NCBI RefSeq assembly: GCF_002240415.1
Contig: NZ_CP020028.1
Coordinates: 4,055,501-4,119,500 of the forward strand
Source of the DNA: Paenibacillus kribbensis
GTDB taxonomy: Bacteria > Bacillota > Bacilli > Paenibacillales > Paenibacillaceae
Direction: 5' to 3'
DNA length: 64,000 bases
In this document: positions 1 to 9,627 of the stretch, piece after piece
How positions within the stretch are numbered: position 1 is the first letter of the stretch
Layout: each line of letters begins with the position of its first letter
Program-made: the position numbers and the translations under genes
Notes under the pieces: generated by a model
Databases searched by the model: none
Told to the model about the DNA's origin: nothing
Seen by the model: the letters and a program-made list of their open reading frames with translations, nothing else

Positions 1-582
1 GGCAGCGTAAGTCAGGGCCATTTTGTGGTATTCCAGTGAAAAGTCCCCCAAGGCGTCAGCTACAAAAAAAGGCTGTATATCCTTCATAAATGCCTCAGTC
101 GCGGTCATTAGACAGCCAATATGTGCGTAAATACCGGTAATCATGATCTGATCGCGATGATATTGCCGCAATATATCGTCCAAATTGGTTTTTTGAAATG
201 CGCTATACCTCCATTTCGTCAAAACCATATCCTGATCCGAAGGGGCAAGCTCGTTCACAATCTCCTTTTGAACAGGTCCATCATCCATCCCCTTGCCCCA
301 AAAATCCTGCTGCAGCCCCCTTTTCTCCGGAGCCTGACCTCCCGGCTGCGCCGAATAGATTACAGGTATTCCAAGCTGCTGGCAGTGGCTTTTCAACAGC
401 TGAATGTTAGCGATCAACTCCTTGACCGGAGATTGTCCAGCCTCAAAAGCAGTAACAAAATATTGCTGCATATCATGAATCAACAGCACTGCACGTCCGG
501 GATCAGGCCGCCATGCCACTTTATTTTGGGGCAAATCCGAAGCACCCGGCATCGGATAAGCTGAAATTGGAGGAATAGCCAT
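1..582 (-). CDS. dhbB: Isochorismatase DhbB, N-terminal part (cut by window edge)
   Basis: The visible 194 codons begin MAIPPISAYPMPGASDLPQN and match the start of B. subtilis DhbB closely. DhbB hydrolyses isochorismate to 2,3-dihydro-2,3-dihydroxybenzoate and, through a C-terminal aryl carrier domain (outside the window), carries activated 2,3-dihydroxybenzoate to the NRPS. Family motifs are LLIHDMQQYF (catalytic Asp), KWRYSAFQKTNL (Lys) and GIYAHIGCLMTA (nucleophilic Cys). The start at 582 is chosen by similarity; AAAGGAAG lies 9 nt upstream, and an ATG directly before it (585) is equally possible. It follows dhbE by 76 nt in the same direction, so one siderophore operon is likely. The reading frame is open to base 1. 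Confidence 0.95.
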   Translation of the reverse strand, partial: MAIPPISAYPMPGASDLPQNKVAWRPDPGRAVLLIHDMQQYFVTAFEAGQSPVKELIANIQLLKSHCQQLGIPVIYSAQPGGQAPEKRGLQQDFWGKGMDDGPVQKEIVNELAPSDQDMVLTKWRYSAFQKTNLDDILRQYHRDQIMITGIYAHIGCLMTATEAFMKDIQPFFVADALGDFSLEYHKMALTYAA

Positions 583-658
583 CATATCGCTTCCTTTCAT
601 TTTTCGATTCATTCCGCGTGTCTGTCTTGCTTTATGTGTTCTTGCTCATCGTTACGTC

Positions 659-2287
659 TCAATGCACTTCAGGTGCAGATGATAACTGCTGTGCAATCAT
701 TTCCCGCAATGCTTTTTTGCTAACCTTGCCTACACTGGTCTGTGGAAACGCTGATATAAACTCAATTCGGTCAGGAATTTTGTAAGCCGCCAAACCACGT
801 TCACGCAGAAAATTCTTCAACTCCGTCACGGTCGGCACCATCTCATACGGGATAATAAAAGCGCAGGAGCGTTCACCCAAATATTCGTCAGGCATGGCTA
901 CAATCGCTGCATCATGCACACCAGGATGGGCCAGCAAATGATTTTCAATTTCCTCAGCTGCCACCTTCTCCCCGCCCCGGTTAATTTGATCCTTGGCTCG
1001 GCCTTCCACAATCACATTGCCATCAGGACTCAACCTCACCAAATCGCCCGTACGATAAAATCCATCCCGTGTAAATGCTCTCGCATTGTGCTGATCCGCC
1101 TTATAATAACCCCGAATCGTGTAAGGTCCGCGTGTAAGCAAATGGCCTAGCTCTCCCGGTGCCACTTCCTTGTCCTCATCATCCAATATTTTAATTTCAT
1201 CGTCGATTGAAATGGGACGTCCCTGAGTTGCTACAATGATATCCTCCGGATCATCCAGTTTGGTATAATTGACCAGCCCCTCCGCCATGCCAAACACCTG
1301 TTGCAGGGTACACCCAAGTTCCGGCTTGATCCGACGAGCAGCCTCCTCACTGAATTTGGCCCCCCCTACTTGAAGCACCTGAAGACTGGACAAATCACAG
1401 CTTCTCGACGAAGCACTATCAAGCCATACCAGCGCAAGCGGCGGGACCAAAGCAGTAATCGTCACTTGCTCCTGTTCAATCAATGGAAAGGCATCATCTG
1501 GACTGGGCGTAGGCGCAAGTACAATTTTGCCTCCCGCATACAAGGTTCCAAAGACACCCGGGGAACTGAGCGGATAATTGTGAGCCATCGGAAGCGCGGC
1601 TAAATATACGCTTTTTTCGTCCAGGCCACATATTTCAACACTCCCTCGCAGACTGTAAATATAGTCATCATGTGTCCTTGGAATCAGCTTGGGCAAGCCT
1701 GTACTCCCGCCGGAAAGCTGGAGAAAGGCAATATTCCCCGAAAGCACCTGGGGTAACGACTGATCGGGCTCGATATACAATCCGGATAGAGGTGTAAATT
1801 CCTGCGGCTGGCCTACGACAATGACATGACGCAGGGTTGCCGCTCTGGCTTGTACCTCTCTGGCCAGTCCACGATAATCAAAGCCCGAATATACATCTGG
1901 AATGATGTAAGCGACCGCCTCGGAAAACTCGGCAAAATAGGCAATCTCGCTACTGCGATGAGCCGGAAGTGAGAATATGGGCAGCGCCCCCAATCTGAAC
2001 AGCGCAAAGCATACATCAAAAAACTCCGTGATATTTGGCAACTGAACGATGACCCGATCCGTCGGTCTAATTCCCAATTGGTAAAATCCGGCTGCCAGCC
2101 GATCTACTTTTTCATCCAATTCACGGTAGCTTGTACTTTTTTGACCGTCTGTCACTGCCGTCCGGTCACCTTGCGATACTGCACGCTCCCGCAACATTTC
2201 TCCAAAGGTCACTCCCTCCCAGTAGCCTGCCTTCCGGTAACGATCGGCAAATTCCTGCGGCCATGTAGGGCATCCGGGCAACATCAT
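659..2287 (-). CDS. dhbE: 2,3-dihydroxybenzoate-AMP ligase DhbE
   Basis: This 542-residue stand-alone adenylation enzyme activates 2,3-dihydroxybenzoate with ATP and loads it onto the aryl carrier domain of DhbB. It is full length for the DhbE/EntE family. Visible signatures are the ATP loop [10 protein letters not shown] (residues 191-200), [12 protein letters not shown], the [13 protein letters not shown] motif, [15 protein letters not shown], and the C-terminal [10 protein letters not shown] with the catalytic lysine near residue 521. Similarity to B. subtilis DhbE runs along the whole length. The neighbours dhbC (30 nt upstream) and dhbB make a single iron-regulated operon likely. The start may be either of two adjacent ATGs. 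Confidence 0.97.
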   Translation of the reverse strand: MMLPGCPTWPQEFADRYRKAGYWEGVTFGEMLRERAVSQGDRTAVTDGQKSTSYRELDEKVDRLAAGFYQLGIRPTDRVIVQLPNITEFFDVCFALFRLGALPIFSLPAHRSSEIAYFAEFSEAVAYIIPDVYSGFDYRGLAREVQARAATLRHVIVVGQPQEFTPLSGLYIEPDQSLPQVLSGNIAFLQLSGGSTGLPKLIPRTHDDYIYSLRGSVEICGLDEKSVYLAALPMAHNYPLSSPGVFGTLYAGGKIVLAPTPSPDDAFPLIEQEQVTITALVPPLALVWLDSASSRSCDLSSLQVLQVGGAKFSEEAARRIKPELGCTLQQVFGMAEGLVNYTKLDDPEDIIVATQGRPISIDDEIKILDDEDKEVAPGELGHLLTRGPYTIRGYYKADQHNARAFTRDGFYRTGDLVRLSPDGNVIVEGRAKDQINRGGEKVAAEEIENHLLAHPGVHDAAIVAMPDEYLGERSCAFIIPYEMVPTVTELKNFLRERGLAAYKIPDRIEFISAFPQTSVGKVSKKALREMIAQQLSSAPEVH

Positions 2288-2317
2288 GATATTCCTCCTC
2301 TTTCTGTATCGTTCTCA

Positions 2318-3604
2318 TTATTCATGCTTCAGTCCCAATGCCTGAAGCATGGTTCCAAACTTGGCTGCTGTTTCCGCCAGTTCGTCTTCCGGGTTTGAAG
2401 CCGCCACAATGCCTGCCCCCGCAAACAAACGCAAGGAATGCTTTGCAGCTTCTGCACAACGGATCGTAATCACCCATTCTCCATCTCCCGCTGCATCACA
2501 CCATCCAACAATCCCCGTGTAAAAGCCCCGATCAAACGATTCGATATCCTGGATAACTTTTTTGGCCTGCTGTGTAGGCGAACCGCACACGGCTGGCGTA
2601 GGATGCAGCGCCAGGGCAATGGCCAGAGATGAAACCGACAAATCTGCCAATTCTCCCGTAATTTCAGTCGAAAGATGCCACATCGTCTCTGTTTGTATCA
2701 GCGAAGGCTCCTGCGGCACATCCAGTCTCCGGCATAGCGGTCTGAGTGCCAGGGCCACCGCTTCAACGACTACCGCGTGCTCATGCCGGTCCTTGATTGA
2801 TTCCAGCAGTGCCGCAGCCCGTAGCTTATCTTCGACAGGATCATCACTGCGAGGTGCAGAGCCAGCCAGCGGATTAACCGTCAGATGCAGTCCCTCTCGG
2901 GAAACGAGCAGCTCGGGGCTGGCTCCAATCAGCGTTCGCTGTTCCACACCCACATCAGCCCTGTCCGAGCCTGCTTCTACCGCCTCCAAAGCAGGTAAAT
3001 CAACAGCGAAGGTATAGCCCTTGATATTATGTCTGGCTAAATTATGCAAATAACCGGGAATGTCAACTTGTTCCGAAGTATCCAGCTGCAGCGTTCTGGA
3101 CAGCACGATTTTGTTCAGCTCCCCGGACGCAATATATTTCAAGGCCTGTTCCACCCCTTGTACAAACTCCGACGGTTCGGGTACGGAACGAATGCCGTAG
3201 GCCGGAGCCTGCCCAAGCTTCGTCGGGTTCACACTGTCGGCAGCATTCGCCGAACCAACAGCTTTCCCATTCTCGGAGTGCCAGCTCGTAGAGTCAGAAT
3301 GAAGCGGCCCTGCCCATCGAGTCTCCGCCGGAACCAGCAGCTGTGCTGCCCGTGAATCATCAAAGGGAATAGCGCCCACCACAATCGGATGTCCACCGTG
3401 GGACTGACGCACACTCTCAAGCAGCGTGGCTACACGCTCGGCCAATCCGCCCTCCGTATCGCTTGCCTCCCCATGCGGCAATGCTCCCAACGTACCTTGA
3501 GCCAGTAAAGTCCGGCTAGGTGACGCAAAAAAGAAGGAAGAGCCTGGCTTGTAATCTTTTAGCAACTGAGTCGCTTGCACTTCAAACGCAGTATTGGATT
3601 TCAT
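2318..3604 (-). CDS. dhbC: Isochorismate synthase DhbC
   Basis: Converts chorismate to isochorismate, the first committed step of 2,3-dihydroxybenzoate synthesis. The chorismate-binding fold is shown by KIVLSRTLQL, HPTPAVCGSP, FDRGFYTGIVGW and the C-terminal LFAGAGIVAASNPEDELAET (Mg-binding Glu region). I place the start at 3604 (MKSNTAFEVQ), giving 428 residues. The Lys/Asn-rich 20-residue extension up to an ATG at 3664 is not expected in the family, and AAAGGGGG lies ahead of 3604. A Pro/Ser/Asn-rich stretch around residues 95-140 is less conserved. It lies 81 nt after dhbA in the same operon. Confidence 0.95.
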   Translation of the reverse strand: MKSNTAFEVQATQLLKDYKPGSSFFFASPSRTLLAQGTLGALPHGEASDTEGGLAERVATLLESVRQSHGGHPIVVGAIPFDDSRAAQLLVPAETRWAGPLHSDSTSWHSENGKAVGSANAADSVNPTKLGQAPAYGIRSVPEPSEFVQGVEQALKYIASGELNKIVLSRTLQLDTSEQVDIPGYLHNLARHNIKGYTFAVDLPALEAVEAGSDRADVGVEQRTLIGASPELLVSREGLHLTVNPLAGSAPRSDDPVEDKLRAAALLESIKDRHEHAVVVEAVALALRPLCRRLDVPQEPSLIQTETMWHLSTEITGELADLSVSSLAIALALHPTPAVCGSPTQQAKKVIQDIESFDRGFYTGIVGWCDAAGDGEWVITIRCAEAAKHSLRLFAGAGIVAASNPEDELAETAAKFGTMLQALGLKHE

Positions 3605-3685
3605 ACGTTCAATTGCCCCCTTTTTCAATTGTTTTCTGTTACGATTGCCATTATCTATTTCCATACAAAACTGCTACACTCCACT

Positions 3686-4477
3686 TTAGACACCTAACGT
3701 AGCGCCACCATCAATGCGCAAATCATGCATCGTTATATGGCGTGACTTGTCCGAAGCAAGAAAAACAACAGCATCCGCGATATCTGCCGGATCAGCCAGC
3801 CTTTGCAGTGGAATGCCAACCTTGTAAGCGTTCGGTGATCCGTCAATAGCTGCTTGTGCACCATTCTCATCAGACCACAGGGACCGCTGCATTTCTGTCT
3901 CCGTAGAGCCTGGGGACACCACATTACAGCGAATGTGATGGCAGGCAACCTCCAATCCCAAGCATTTGGTAAACATCGCCGAAGCGGCCTTTGAAGCTGC
4001 ATAAGCTGCCATATACATTCGAGGCACAGCTCCCGCATTGGACCCTACCGTGATAATCGAACCCGATTTCCGGGGTATCATATGCTTCACCACAGCCCGG
4101 GATATGTAAAAGACACCGTTTGTGTTTACAGCAAAGGTTTCCGTCCAGTCGCTGTCACGGAGCGTGTCTGCTTGCCCCATTCGCAGCACACCTGCAACAT
4201 TCACCAAAATGCCGACTGGCCCGAGCTGATGCTCAATCTGTTCCACCGTCTCGTCGACAGCCACACGTTGGCTGACATCGACGGGAAATGCTGTTGCGCG
4301 ATAGCCGTCACGCACCAGCTCGTCCACCAGCCTGCTCACACCCTCCGCATTCTGGTCTACAGCAGCAATGGTTGCTCCCAATTCGGCCAGAGAACGCGCC
4401 ACAGCAGCACCGATACCTTGGGCGGCACCTGTAACCAGGGCTACCTTCCCCTGTATTCCGTCATCACTCATGTTCAT
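3686..4477 (-). CDS. dhbA: 2,3-dihydro-2,3-dihydroxybenzoate dehydrogenase DhbA
   Basis: An NAD-dependent short-chain dehydrogenase that oxidises 2,3-dihydro-2,3-dihydroxybenzoate to 2,3-dihydroxybenzoate. The Rossmann motif TGAAQGIG starts at residue 16; the catalytic residues are Ser146, Tyr159 and Lys163 (YAASK). [16 protein letters not shown] and the C-terminal [13 protein letters not shown] match B. subtilis DhbA rather than generic SDRs. It is the first dhb gene, directly downstream of a perfect Fur box, so repression by Fe-Fur is expected. The start could be 4477 or the in-frame ATG two codons later. Confidence 0.96.
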   Translation of the reverse strand: MNMSDDGIQGKVALVTGAAQGIGAAVARSLAELGATIAAVDQNAEGVSRLVDELVRDGYRATAFPVDVSQRVAVDETVEQIEHQLGPVGILVNVAGVLRMGQADTLRDSDWTETFAVNTNGVFYISRAVVKHMIPRKSGSIITVGSNAGAVPRMYMAAYAASKAASAMFTKCLGLEVACHHIRCNVVSPGSTETEMQRSLWSDENGAQAAIDGSPNAYKVGIPLQRLADPADIADAVVFLASDKSRHITMHDLRIDGGATLGV

Positions 4478-4566
4478 TCCATCCTTTCCAGCGAAATCAA
4501 AAGAAGCAGTTTAATGCCCAGTTTCTGCTGTAATCGTCATTCATTTTGAATTTAAATAATTAATAA

Positions 4567-4581
4567 TGATAATCATTATCA
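4567..4581. promoter_or_regulatory. Fur box upstream of dhbA
   Basis: TGATAATCATTATCA is a perfect 7-1-7 inverted repeat, identical to the classical Bacillus Fur consensus. It lies about 90 nt before dhbA, embedded in AT-rich DNA. On the minus strand TTGTTA, a 17-nt spacer and TATTAA overlap it and could be the promoter, so iron-loaded Fur would block polymerase. This gives the expected induction of siderophore synthesis on iron starvation. Confidence 0.93.
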
Positions 4582-4683
4582 ATAACAAGTTACAAAATAT
4601 GATAACTAAACCATCAATTACAGTCAATGTTGATAATCGTATATTTTAGTCCATATTTATACATTTAAGCGGATTATCAATAC

Positions 4684-4721
4684 AAAAAACCCTCTCCTGG
4701 TAGCATTGGAGAAGGTTTTTT
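4684..4721 (-). terminator. Rho-independent terminator after the feu-esterase operon
   Basis: AAAAAACCCTCTCC and GGAGAAGGTTTTTT form a near-perfect hairpin with a 10-nt loop, and the A/T arms give a T tract on either strand. It lies between the esterase stop and the dhbA Fur box, so the feu and dhb units are probably separate transcripts. Confidence 0.85.
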
Positions 4722-4788
4722 GAATTTTATCCCTTTATTTGCTCTATATTCCTTTAAATATCTTCGTTTTTTGGTCTTTTTTATCTAT

Positions 4789-5589
4789 TTAGTGACAAAT
4801 CGAAGCAAAACGAACGGCTCTGCTCACCAGTATCGGTAACACGGATATATGGCCTTCATCTGCAAATTCACGGAATTCAACATGCAAATTCGAATCCTTC
4901 ACATTTGTTAAGCGCTCGGCAAGCTCCTTGGCCTTTTCCTGCATACCACTCGAATGTCCTGCCTCCAGCTCTCCCACCCCAATTAACAGCCTTGTATTCT
5001 GCTGCTCCTGAGCTGTGGAGGCTACAAAGTCTTTCTCTTCCTCCATAAGGGCTCTCCCGCCCCAGTGAATAGAGGGGCTTCCCGCCACATAGGCCTGAAA
5101 AGAGTCGGGTCTTGTAAACAGGGTATGTAATACGAACAGCCCCCCCAATGAATGTCCGAAGATCGTCTGTCGGCTGCGGTCGATGTGAAAATCACGCTCC
5201 ATCTCAGGCTTTAGCTCATCTTCAATAAATGACAGGAAATTTTCAGCTCCCCCGCTTTCCATAGATGCTTCTCCGTTTGGTCTTACGGGAAGCTCTACTT
5301 CCGTTCCTGGCAATGTAAGATCGTAATATCGAGAAGGATGGAACGGTGCCTCAGTCGGGTAGCCTATACCGACAATGATAGCTGGAACAACGCCCGTTTT
5401 ATCAGGCCGTCTGCCCTGAACACGCACCGCTTCCACCATTGTTCCGAACACAGAATTAGCATCCAATACATATATAACCGGATAACCTGATGCCGGAGGT
5501 TCCTCAGAAGGAATAGCTATAAAAATATGATATTCACGGTTTGCAATGCGTGAGCGCATCACTCGATGCTGACTGCGGGGAATGTACAC
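4789..5589 (-). CDS. Alpha/beta-hydrolase, siderophore esterase (BesA/YbbA/IroE type)
   Basis: A serine hydrolase of the esterase-D-like family that cleaves trilactone siderophores (ferric bacillibactin) to release iron in the cytoplasm. The nucleophile is Ser137 in FGHSLGG, the family motif YPVIYVLDANSVFG lies near residues 36-49, and the catalytic His is about 247 in FADEGHISVLP. It has no signal peptide. It follows feuC, as a ybbA esterase follows feuABC in B. subtilis. The listed start is a GTG at 5589 with no ribosome binding site. A strong AAAGGAGG lies upstream and is 8 nt before an in-frame ATC at 5640, which would add 17 residues. The function is well supported; the start is not. Confidence 0.88.
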   Translation of the reverse strand: MYIPRSQHRVMRSRIANREYHIFIAIPSEEPPASGYPVIYVLDANSVFGTMVEAVRVQGRRPDKTGVVPAIIVGIGYPTEAPFHPSRYYDLTLPGTEVELPVRPNGEASMESGGAENFLSFIEDELKPEMERDFHIDRSRQTIFGHSLGGLFVLHTLFTRPDSFQAYVAGSPSIHWGGRALMEEEKDFVASTAQEQQNTRLLIGVGELEAGHSSGMQEKAKELAERLTNVKDSNLHVEFREFADEGHISVLPILVSRAVRFASICH

Positions 5590-5678
5590 AAGTGCGTCAG
5601 CATCGCTGAAACCATGACTTCGAACAAATTGGTTTTTGATGGGGATTACCTCCTTTGGAGCCTTAACCCAGAATTGGA

Positions 5679-6701
5679 TCAGGCCGTTTTTTTCATAAGC
5701 AAGACTACAAAATAAGGGACTCCGATCACCGCAATAATCAGCCCAACGGGAATTTCCGCAGGCGCGACCACCGTTTTGGCCACAAAATCAGATAATAGTA
5801 CCAGCACCATCCCCACCATACCGCATACGGGAATGACATGACGATGATGAAGTCCAACCAGCCTTCTGGCAATATGAGGGGACAACAAGCCTACAAAACC
5901 GATTCCCCCCGAAACAGACACACAGGCACTAACCAGTCCAATGCTGGACAATAGGAGAACGGACTTTTCCCTTTCGGTCGCAACACCGAGACTTTGGGCC
6001 GTATTTTCATGCAATTGAAATAGATCCAGAACATACGATTTTAGCCAAATGACGGGGACTAAAATGACCAGCCAAGGAATGACGGCGGCAACCAGCTTCC
6101 AATCAGCACTCCAAATACTTCCCGACATCCATACTGTCGCCATTTCAAAATCCGTGGCTTTCATCTTCAGTGACAGATACAAGGTCAAGGCACCGAAGCC
6201 GGAGCCAATCGCGATGCCCACGAGAAGCAGACGCTGCGGATCAAGACGCCCTGCTTTCCAGGCAAATAAATAGATTAGCAGCGCAGCCACCAAGCCTCCA
6301 ATCAGGCCAAAAAAAGGCATAGCTAGGGCTGTAGTCCAGCCCGTCGTCTCCATTTGTCCTTGGTAAAAGAACATGAATATAACGATTGCCGCCCCCGCAC
6401 CTGCATTAATGCCTAAAATACCGGGATCGGCCAAGCCGTTCCGCGTAACCCCCTGTACCGCTGCTCCAGCAATCCCAAGCCCCAGACCGACCAAGGCCGC
6501 AATCACAATACGCGGTAGTCGAAAATCAAAAATAACCAAATCCATCTGCGGAGTAGGGCTGGTACGGAACAGTGTCTGAACCACTTCCTGAAGGGTCATG
6601 TCGAACTCTCCATGGGTCAGACTAATATAGGCGGCCGCTAAAATAAGCAAAGCTCCGCCTGTCAGAACGAGCCACAGCCGCATCGCACTGATTTTACGCA
6701 T
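5679..6701 (-). CDS. feuC: Ferric-siderophore ABC transporter permease FeuC-like
   Basis: A polytopic FecCD-family permease (340 residues, about nine to ten hydrophobic helices) forming half of the inner-membrane channel for ferric catecholates. FDFRLPRIVIAALVGLGLG, QGVTRNGLADPGILGINAGA and GGIGFVGLLSPHIARR (the ATPase-coupling region) follow B. subtilis FeuC closely. It overlaps the end of feuB by 8 nt, with AAGGAGG 8 nt before the ATG, indicating translational coupling. No ATPase gene is encoded nearby; in B. subtilis the Feu system borrows the ATPase YusV, and the same may hold here. Confidence 0.93.
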   Translation of the reverse strand: MRKISAMRLWLVLTGGALLILAAAYISLTHGEFDMTLQEVVQTLFRTSPTPQMDLVIFDFRLPRIVIAALVGLGLGIAGAAVQGVTRNGLADPGILGINAGAGAAIVIFMFFYQGQMETTGWTTALAMPFFGLIGGLVAALLIYLFAWKAGRLDPQRLLLVGIAIGSGFGALTLYLSLKMKATDFEMATVWMSGSIWSADWKLVAAVIPWLVILVPVIWLKSYVLDLFQLHENTAQSLGVATEREKSVLLLSSIGLVSACVSVSGGIGFVGLLSPHIARRLVGLHHRHVIPVCGMVGMVLVLLSDFVAKTVVAPAEIPVGLIIAVIGVPYFVVLLMKKTA

Positions 6702-7701
6702 GCTCTCCCCCTCCTTTTCTGCGTATTAAATACAGAAAGAACGGGATGCCAATGACCGAGGTAACCACACCAATGGGCGTTTCAAACGGATAATTAAGAA
6801 AACGGCTCAACACATCAGACATGCCCAAAAAAACGCCACCGATCAAGCCAGAACATGGAATGACCCACCGATAATCCACTCCGATTACATATCTGGTGAT
6901 GTGCGGAATCAATAAGCCCACAAAAGCAATTTTCCCTGCCAGCGCTACAGAAACACCCGTCAGCAATGCAACGCAGAGCATGGCCCCCAGCTTGATTGGC
7001 AGTGTCCGTTGTCCCAGGCCTGTGGCGACTTCGTCACCCAGCGACAGCAATGTAATGGACTTGGCAAGCAGCGTCGCCCCCACAATTCCCACCATGGCAA
7101 AAGGAATAGCCAGTTGAATAAGTCCGGGGTCCATTTGGTGCAGACGGGCATTAAACCAGAAGCTTACATTTTGCGATACATTAAAATAAATGGAAAGAAT
7201 GGCCGACAGGCTACTTAAAAACGTGCCGATGATCGTTCCCAGAATAGCCATGCGAACAGGAGCAAGGCCACCGGGGATCATCCAGGCTAAACCAAATACA
7301 ACTGCTACCCCCAGGGCTGATCCCACAAAAGAACTGACGATCAGGCTCATGGAAGTGGAGTTCGGTGCCAAAATCATCATCAGTGTAATCACAAACGCAG
7401 CCCCATCCGACACGCCCATAATAGAGGGTGAAGCCAGAAAGTTTCGCGTCATTCCTTGCATAATGGCACCTGAAATAGCGAGAAAAGCGCCAATCAATAT
7501 AGAGCCGACTGCTCTGGGCAGACGCGAGCTTAAAACAACCTGATGATCCACATTTCCGGCATCAAAATGGAAAAAGGCAGCAATTATCGTCTCCCATCCT
7601 ATCGTTTTAGCTCCATACATCACAGAAAGCAGCATGGTTAAAACGATAAACAAGGGGGCAATGAAGATGACAAGGTAAGGAGAAATCAGCTTTTTTCCCA
7701 T
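6694..7701 (-). CDS. feuB: Ferric-siderophore ABC transporter permease FeuB-like
   Basis: The second FecCD permease (335 residues) of the heterodimeric importer. Motifs SSRLPRAVGSILIGAFLA, TRNFLASPSIMGVSDGAA, GKIAFVGLLIPHITRY and the tail YPFETPIGVVTSVIGIPFFL match B. subtilis FeuB. It starts 10 nt after feuA with AAGGAAGG ahead of the ATG and overlaps feuC, so the three genes are one operon controlled by the double Fur operator upstream of feuA. Confidence 0.93.
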   Translation of the reverse strand: MGKKLISPYLVIFIAPLFIVLTMLLSVMYGAKTIGWETIIAAFFHFDAGNVDHQVVLSSRLPRAVGSILIGAFLAISGAIMQGMTRNFLASPSIMGVSDGAAFVITLMMILAPNSTSMSLIVSSFVGSALGVAVVFGLAWMIPGGLAPVRMAILGTIIGTFLSSLSAILSIYFNVSQNVSFWFNARLHQMDPGLIQLAIPFAMVGIVGATLLAKSITLLSLGDEVATGLGQRTLPIKLGAMLCVALLTGVSVALAGKIAFVGLLIPHITRYVIGVDYRWVIPCSGLIGGVFLGMSDVLSRFLNYPFETPIGVVTSVIGIPFFLYLIRRKGGGEHA

Positions 7702-7711
7702 GTTCCTTCCT

Positions 7712-8692
7712 TTACTGCGAAAGTCGGTTTACAGCCGCTTCCAAAAAGGCAATTTTGCTCCATGAGGTGCCGCCCTGAGCATTGGGATCTACAATGTTGA
7801 CGAAGGTTTTCCCGTTCTTAACGGCATTGATACTGCTCCAGATCGGATTCTTTTCAAGATCAGCCAATGCCTGCGGCTGGTCCTTGTTTTCTCCTTCTGA
7901 AAACTGCACGAAAAGATAATCCGGATTCATATCAGCCAATTTCTCCAGGGAAACCGCCTCTTGTGCTTTGACTCCATTTAACTCTTCCGGCACCTTAGCT
8001 CCCAGATCAACATACAGCGAAGGATTGAAATACACATTAGCAGGATATACATACAGATTGCCTGTACGAATCCGCACCATAAGCACCTTTTTGTTTTCCC
8101 ATAATGGCTTGAGTTTTTGTTGGGCCGCCTTCACGTCTTGCTTGTACTTGCTCAGTATTTCCTCCGCTTTTGCCTCTTTGCCCGTAAGCTGTCCCATCAT
8201 TAGCAGGTTCGCTTCCCAGTTTGTTGAAATGTGAGATACTGGGATCAATGTAGCCACTTTACCTAACTGTTCTGCCACTGCTGGCCGAAATTTGGAACTG
8301 CCCAGAATCACATCCGCCTTCAGCTTCAGGATCGCTTCAGCACTTGGCTGCATCCGGTCACCGACATCTGTGGCTCCTTCCATCGCTTTTTCCATATATT
8401 TAGGGAACTTCCCTCCTGAAGTGACCGCCCCAGTCGGCTTTACTCCCAGGACAGCCGCATCTTCCATCGCTTCCAGACTAGCTACAATAATATGATCCGT
8501 CTTGATCAGTTGGTACGTTTTATCGAGATATGTAATAGTCTTGCTACTCGCTTGATCGGAAACGGACGTCTGCGTCGATGCATTGGTATTACTTTGTACC
8601 GAGCGATCCGCCTCCTGTCCCTTTCCACCACATGCCGTCAACAGCAAACTTGCCGATAATAGGGTACACACCCCTACTGCAAATTTCTTCAT
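7712..8692 (-). CDS. feuA: Ferric-siderophore binding lipoprotein FeuA-like
   Basis: A substrate-binding lipoprotein (326 residues) that captures ferric bacillibactin or related catecholates outside the cell and passes them to FeuB/FeuC. The lipoprotein signal is clear: MKKFAVGVCTLLSASLLLTAC with lipid-anchored Cys21, then a Gln/Ser/Asn-rich linker. The class III binding fold shows YLDKTYQLIK, ASLEAMEDAAVLGV, PVSHISTNWEANLLMM and DPNAQGGTSWSK, all paralleling B. subtilis FeuA. First gene of the feu operon, directly downstream of the Fur palindrome. Confidence 0.95.
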   Translation of the reverse strand: MKKFAVGVCTLLSASLLLTACGGKGQEADRSVQSNTNASTQTSVSDQASSKTITYLDKTYQLIKTDHIIVASLEAMEDAAVLGVKPTGAVTSGGKFPKYMEKAMEGATDVGDRMQPSAEAILKLKADVILGSSKFRPAVAEQLGKVATLIPVSHISTNWEANLLMMGQLTGKEAKAEEILSKYKQDVKAAQQKLKPLWENKKVLMVRIRTGNLYVYPANVYFNPSLYVDLGAKVPEELNGVKAQEAVSLEKLADMNPDYLFVQFSEGENKDQPQALADLEKNPIWSSINAVKNGKTFVNIVDPNAQGGTSWSKIAFLEAAVNRLSQ

Positions 8693-8726
8693 AACCTGAA
8701 TGACTCCCCTCTATATACTTAAAATT

Positions 8727-8767
8727 ATTGATAATAGTTATCATTATCGATGATAACTATTATCAAT
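8727..8767. promoter_or_regulatory. Double Fur operator, perfect 41-bp palindrome upstream of feuA
   Basis: Two 18-nt arms (8727-8744 and 8750-8767) are exact inverted complements separated by TATCG. Each arm holds a 7-1-7 Fur site with a single mismatch: TGATAATAGTTATCA (8729-8743) and TGATAACTATTATCA (8751-8765). The symmetry suggests cooperative binding of two Fur dimers. It lies 35 nt before feuA. Confidence 0.92.
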
Positions 8768-8812
8768 AGTAGGAGAGAAATCACTCTATTGCAATAATTT
8801 TTCTAATATTTA

Positions 8813-9502
8813 TCAAAAAATGTTTTCTCCTCCCTTTTTGATATCATCCACATTCCATTCCCTATAGAATTGCTCCAGGTACATCTCCATCCACTGATGC
8901 CGGGTCATCGCCAGTTGTTTGCCATAAGCAGTATTCATTAAATCCTTGAGCTTCAACAGCTTTTCGTAAAAATGGTAGATGGCGCTTTTGCCTGCGGCAC
9001 GATAGTCGTGCTGTGAAAAATCTTTATCCGGGTGATGCATCATAGTGCCTTTTGAGCCTGCATACATAAAGGTTCTCGCAATACCGATCGCTCCAAGAGC
9101 ATCCAGCCGGTCTGCATCCTGCACAACCTGACCCTCCAGCGTTTCCATCGGTGGATTTTGGCCGCCATTGTACGACATTGTCGCAATAATAGTCATCACG
9201 TGCGTGATAACTCCAGAATCACTTACGTGCAGGCGTAGCCACTGCTCAACTTTGTCCAGCCCCGCTTGTTTGGAATCATTTAATTTTTCATCTGCTACAT
9301 CATGCAGCAGTGCTGCCAATTCACAAACAAACGAATCTCCGCCCTCTTGGGCAGCAATAGCAAGGGATAGCTTTCTTACCCGGTCAATATGAAACCAATC
9401 GTGACCACTGTGATCATGCTCCAGCTGCTGCTGTACAAAGTGTTCAGCCTTTTGAATAATATCTGCCATAACAGCTGCCTGTTGCTCTGTTCGTTTTTCC
9501 AT
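8813..9502 (-). CDS. HD-domain metal-dependent phosphohydrolase (YpgQ/YedJ family)
   Basis: A cytoplasmic HD-superfamily hydrolase of 229 residues. Metal ligands appear in order: His in HDWFHIDRV (near residue 34), the HD pair in LAALLHDVADEK (near 88) and Asp in VVQDADRLDALGAIG (near 150). Length and order match B. subtilis YpgQ and E. coli YedJ; YpgQ has been reported to act on nucleotides. The substrate here is unknown. It sits just upstream of the feuA Fur operator on the same strand, but no iron link is evident. A later in-frame ATG near 9469 is a possible alternative start. Confidence 0.85.
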   Translation of the reverse strand: MEKRTEQQAAVMADIIQKAEHFVQQQLEHDHSGHDWFHIDRVRKLSLAIAAQEGGDSFVCELAALLHDVADEKLNDSKQAGLDKVEQWLRLHVSDSGVITHVMTIIATMSYNGGQNPPMETLEGQVVQDADRLDALGAIGIARTFMYAGSKGTMMHHPDKDFSQHDYRAAGKSAIYHFYEKLLKLKDLMNTAYGKQLAMTRHQWMEMYLEQFYREWNVDDIKKGGENIF

Positions 9503-9627
9503 AGGTCACCTTCCGATCCCGCCATACATTCCATGGCAGGCTAATATAATGTTTCAAAGCATACATATCCTCATCAGCAGCTCCACATCTACTATATAGG
9601 CTGAACTCAAAAAATGTATATAAAAAA

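Noticed and set aside
121..564. 147-codon plus-strand frame
   Set aside because: It is the complement of the dhbB coding region, whose protein matches isochorismatase along its whole visible length.
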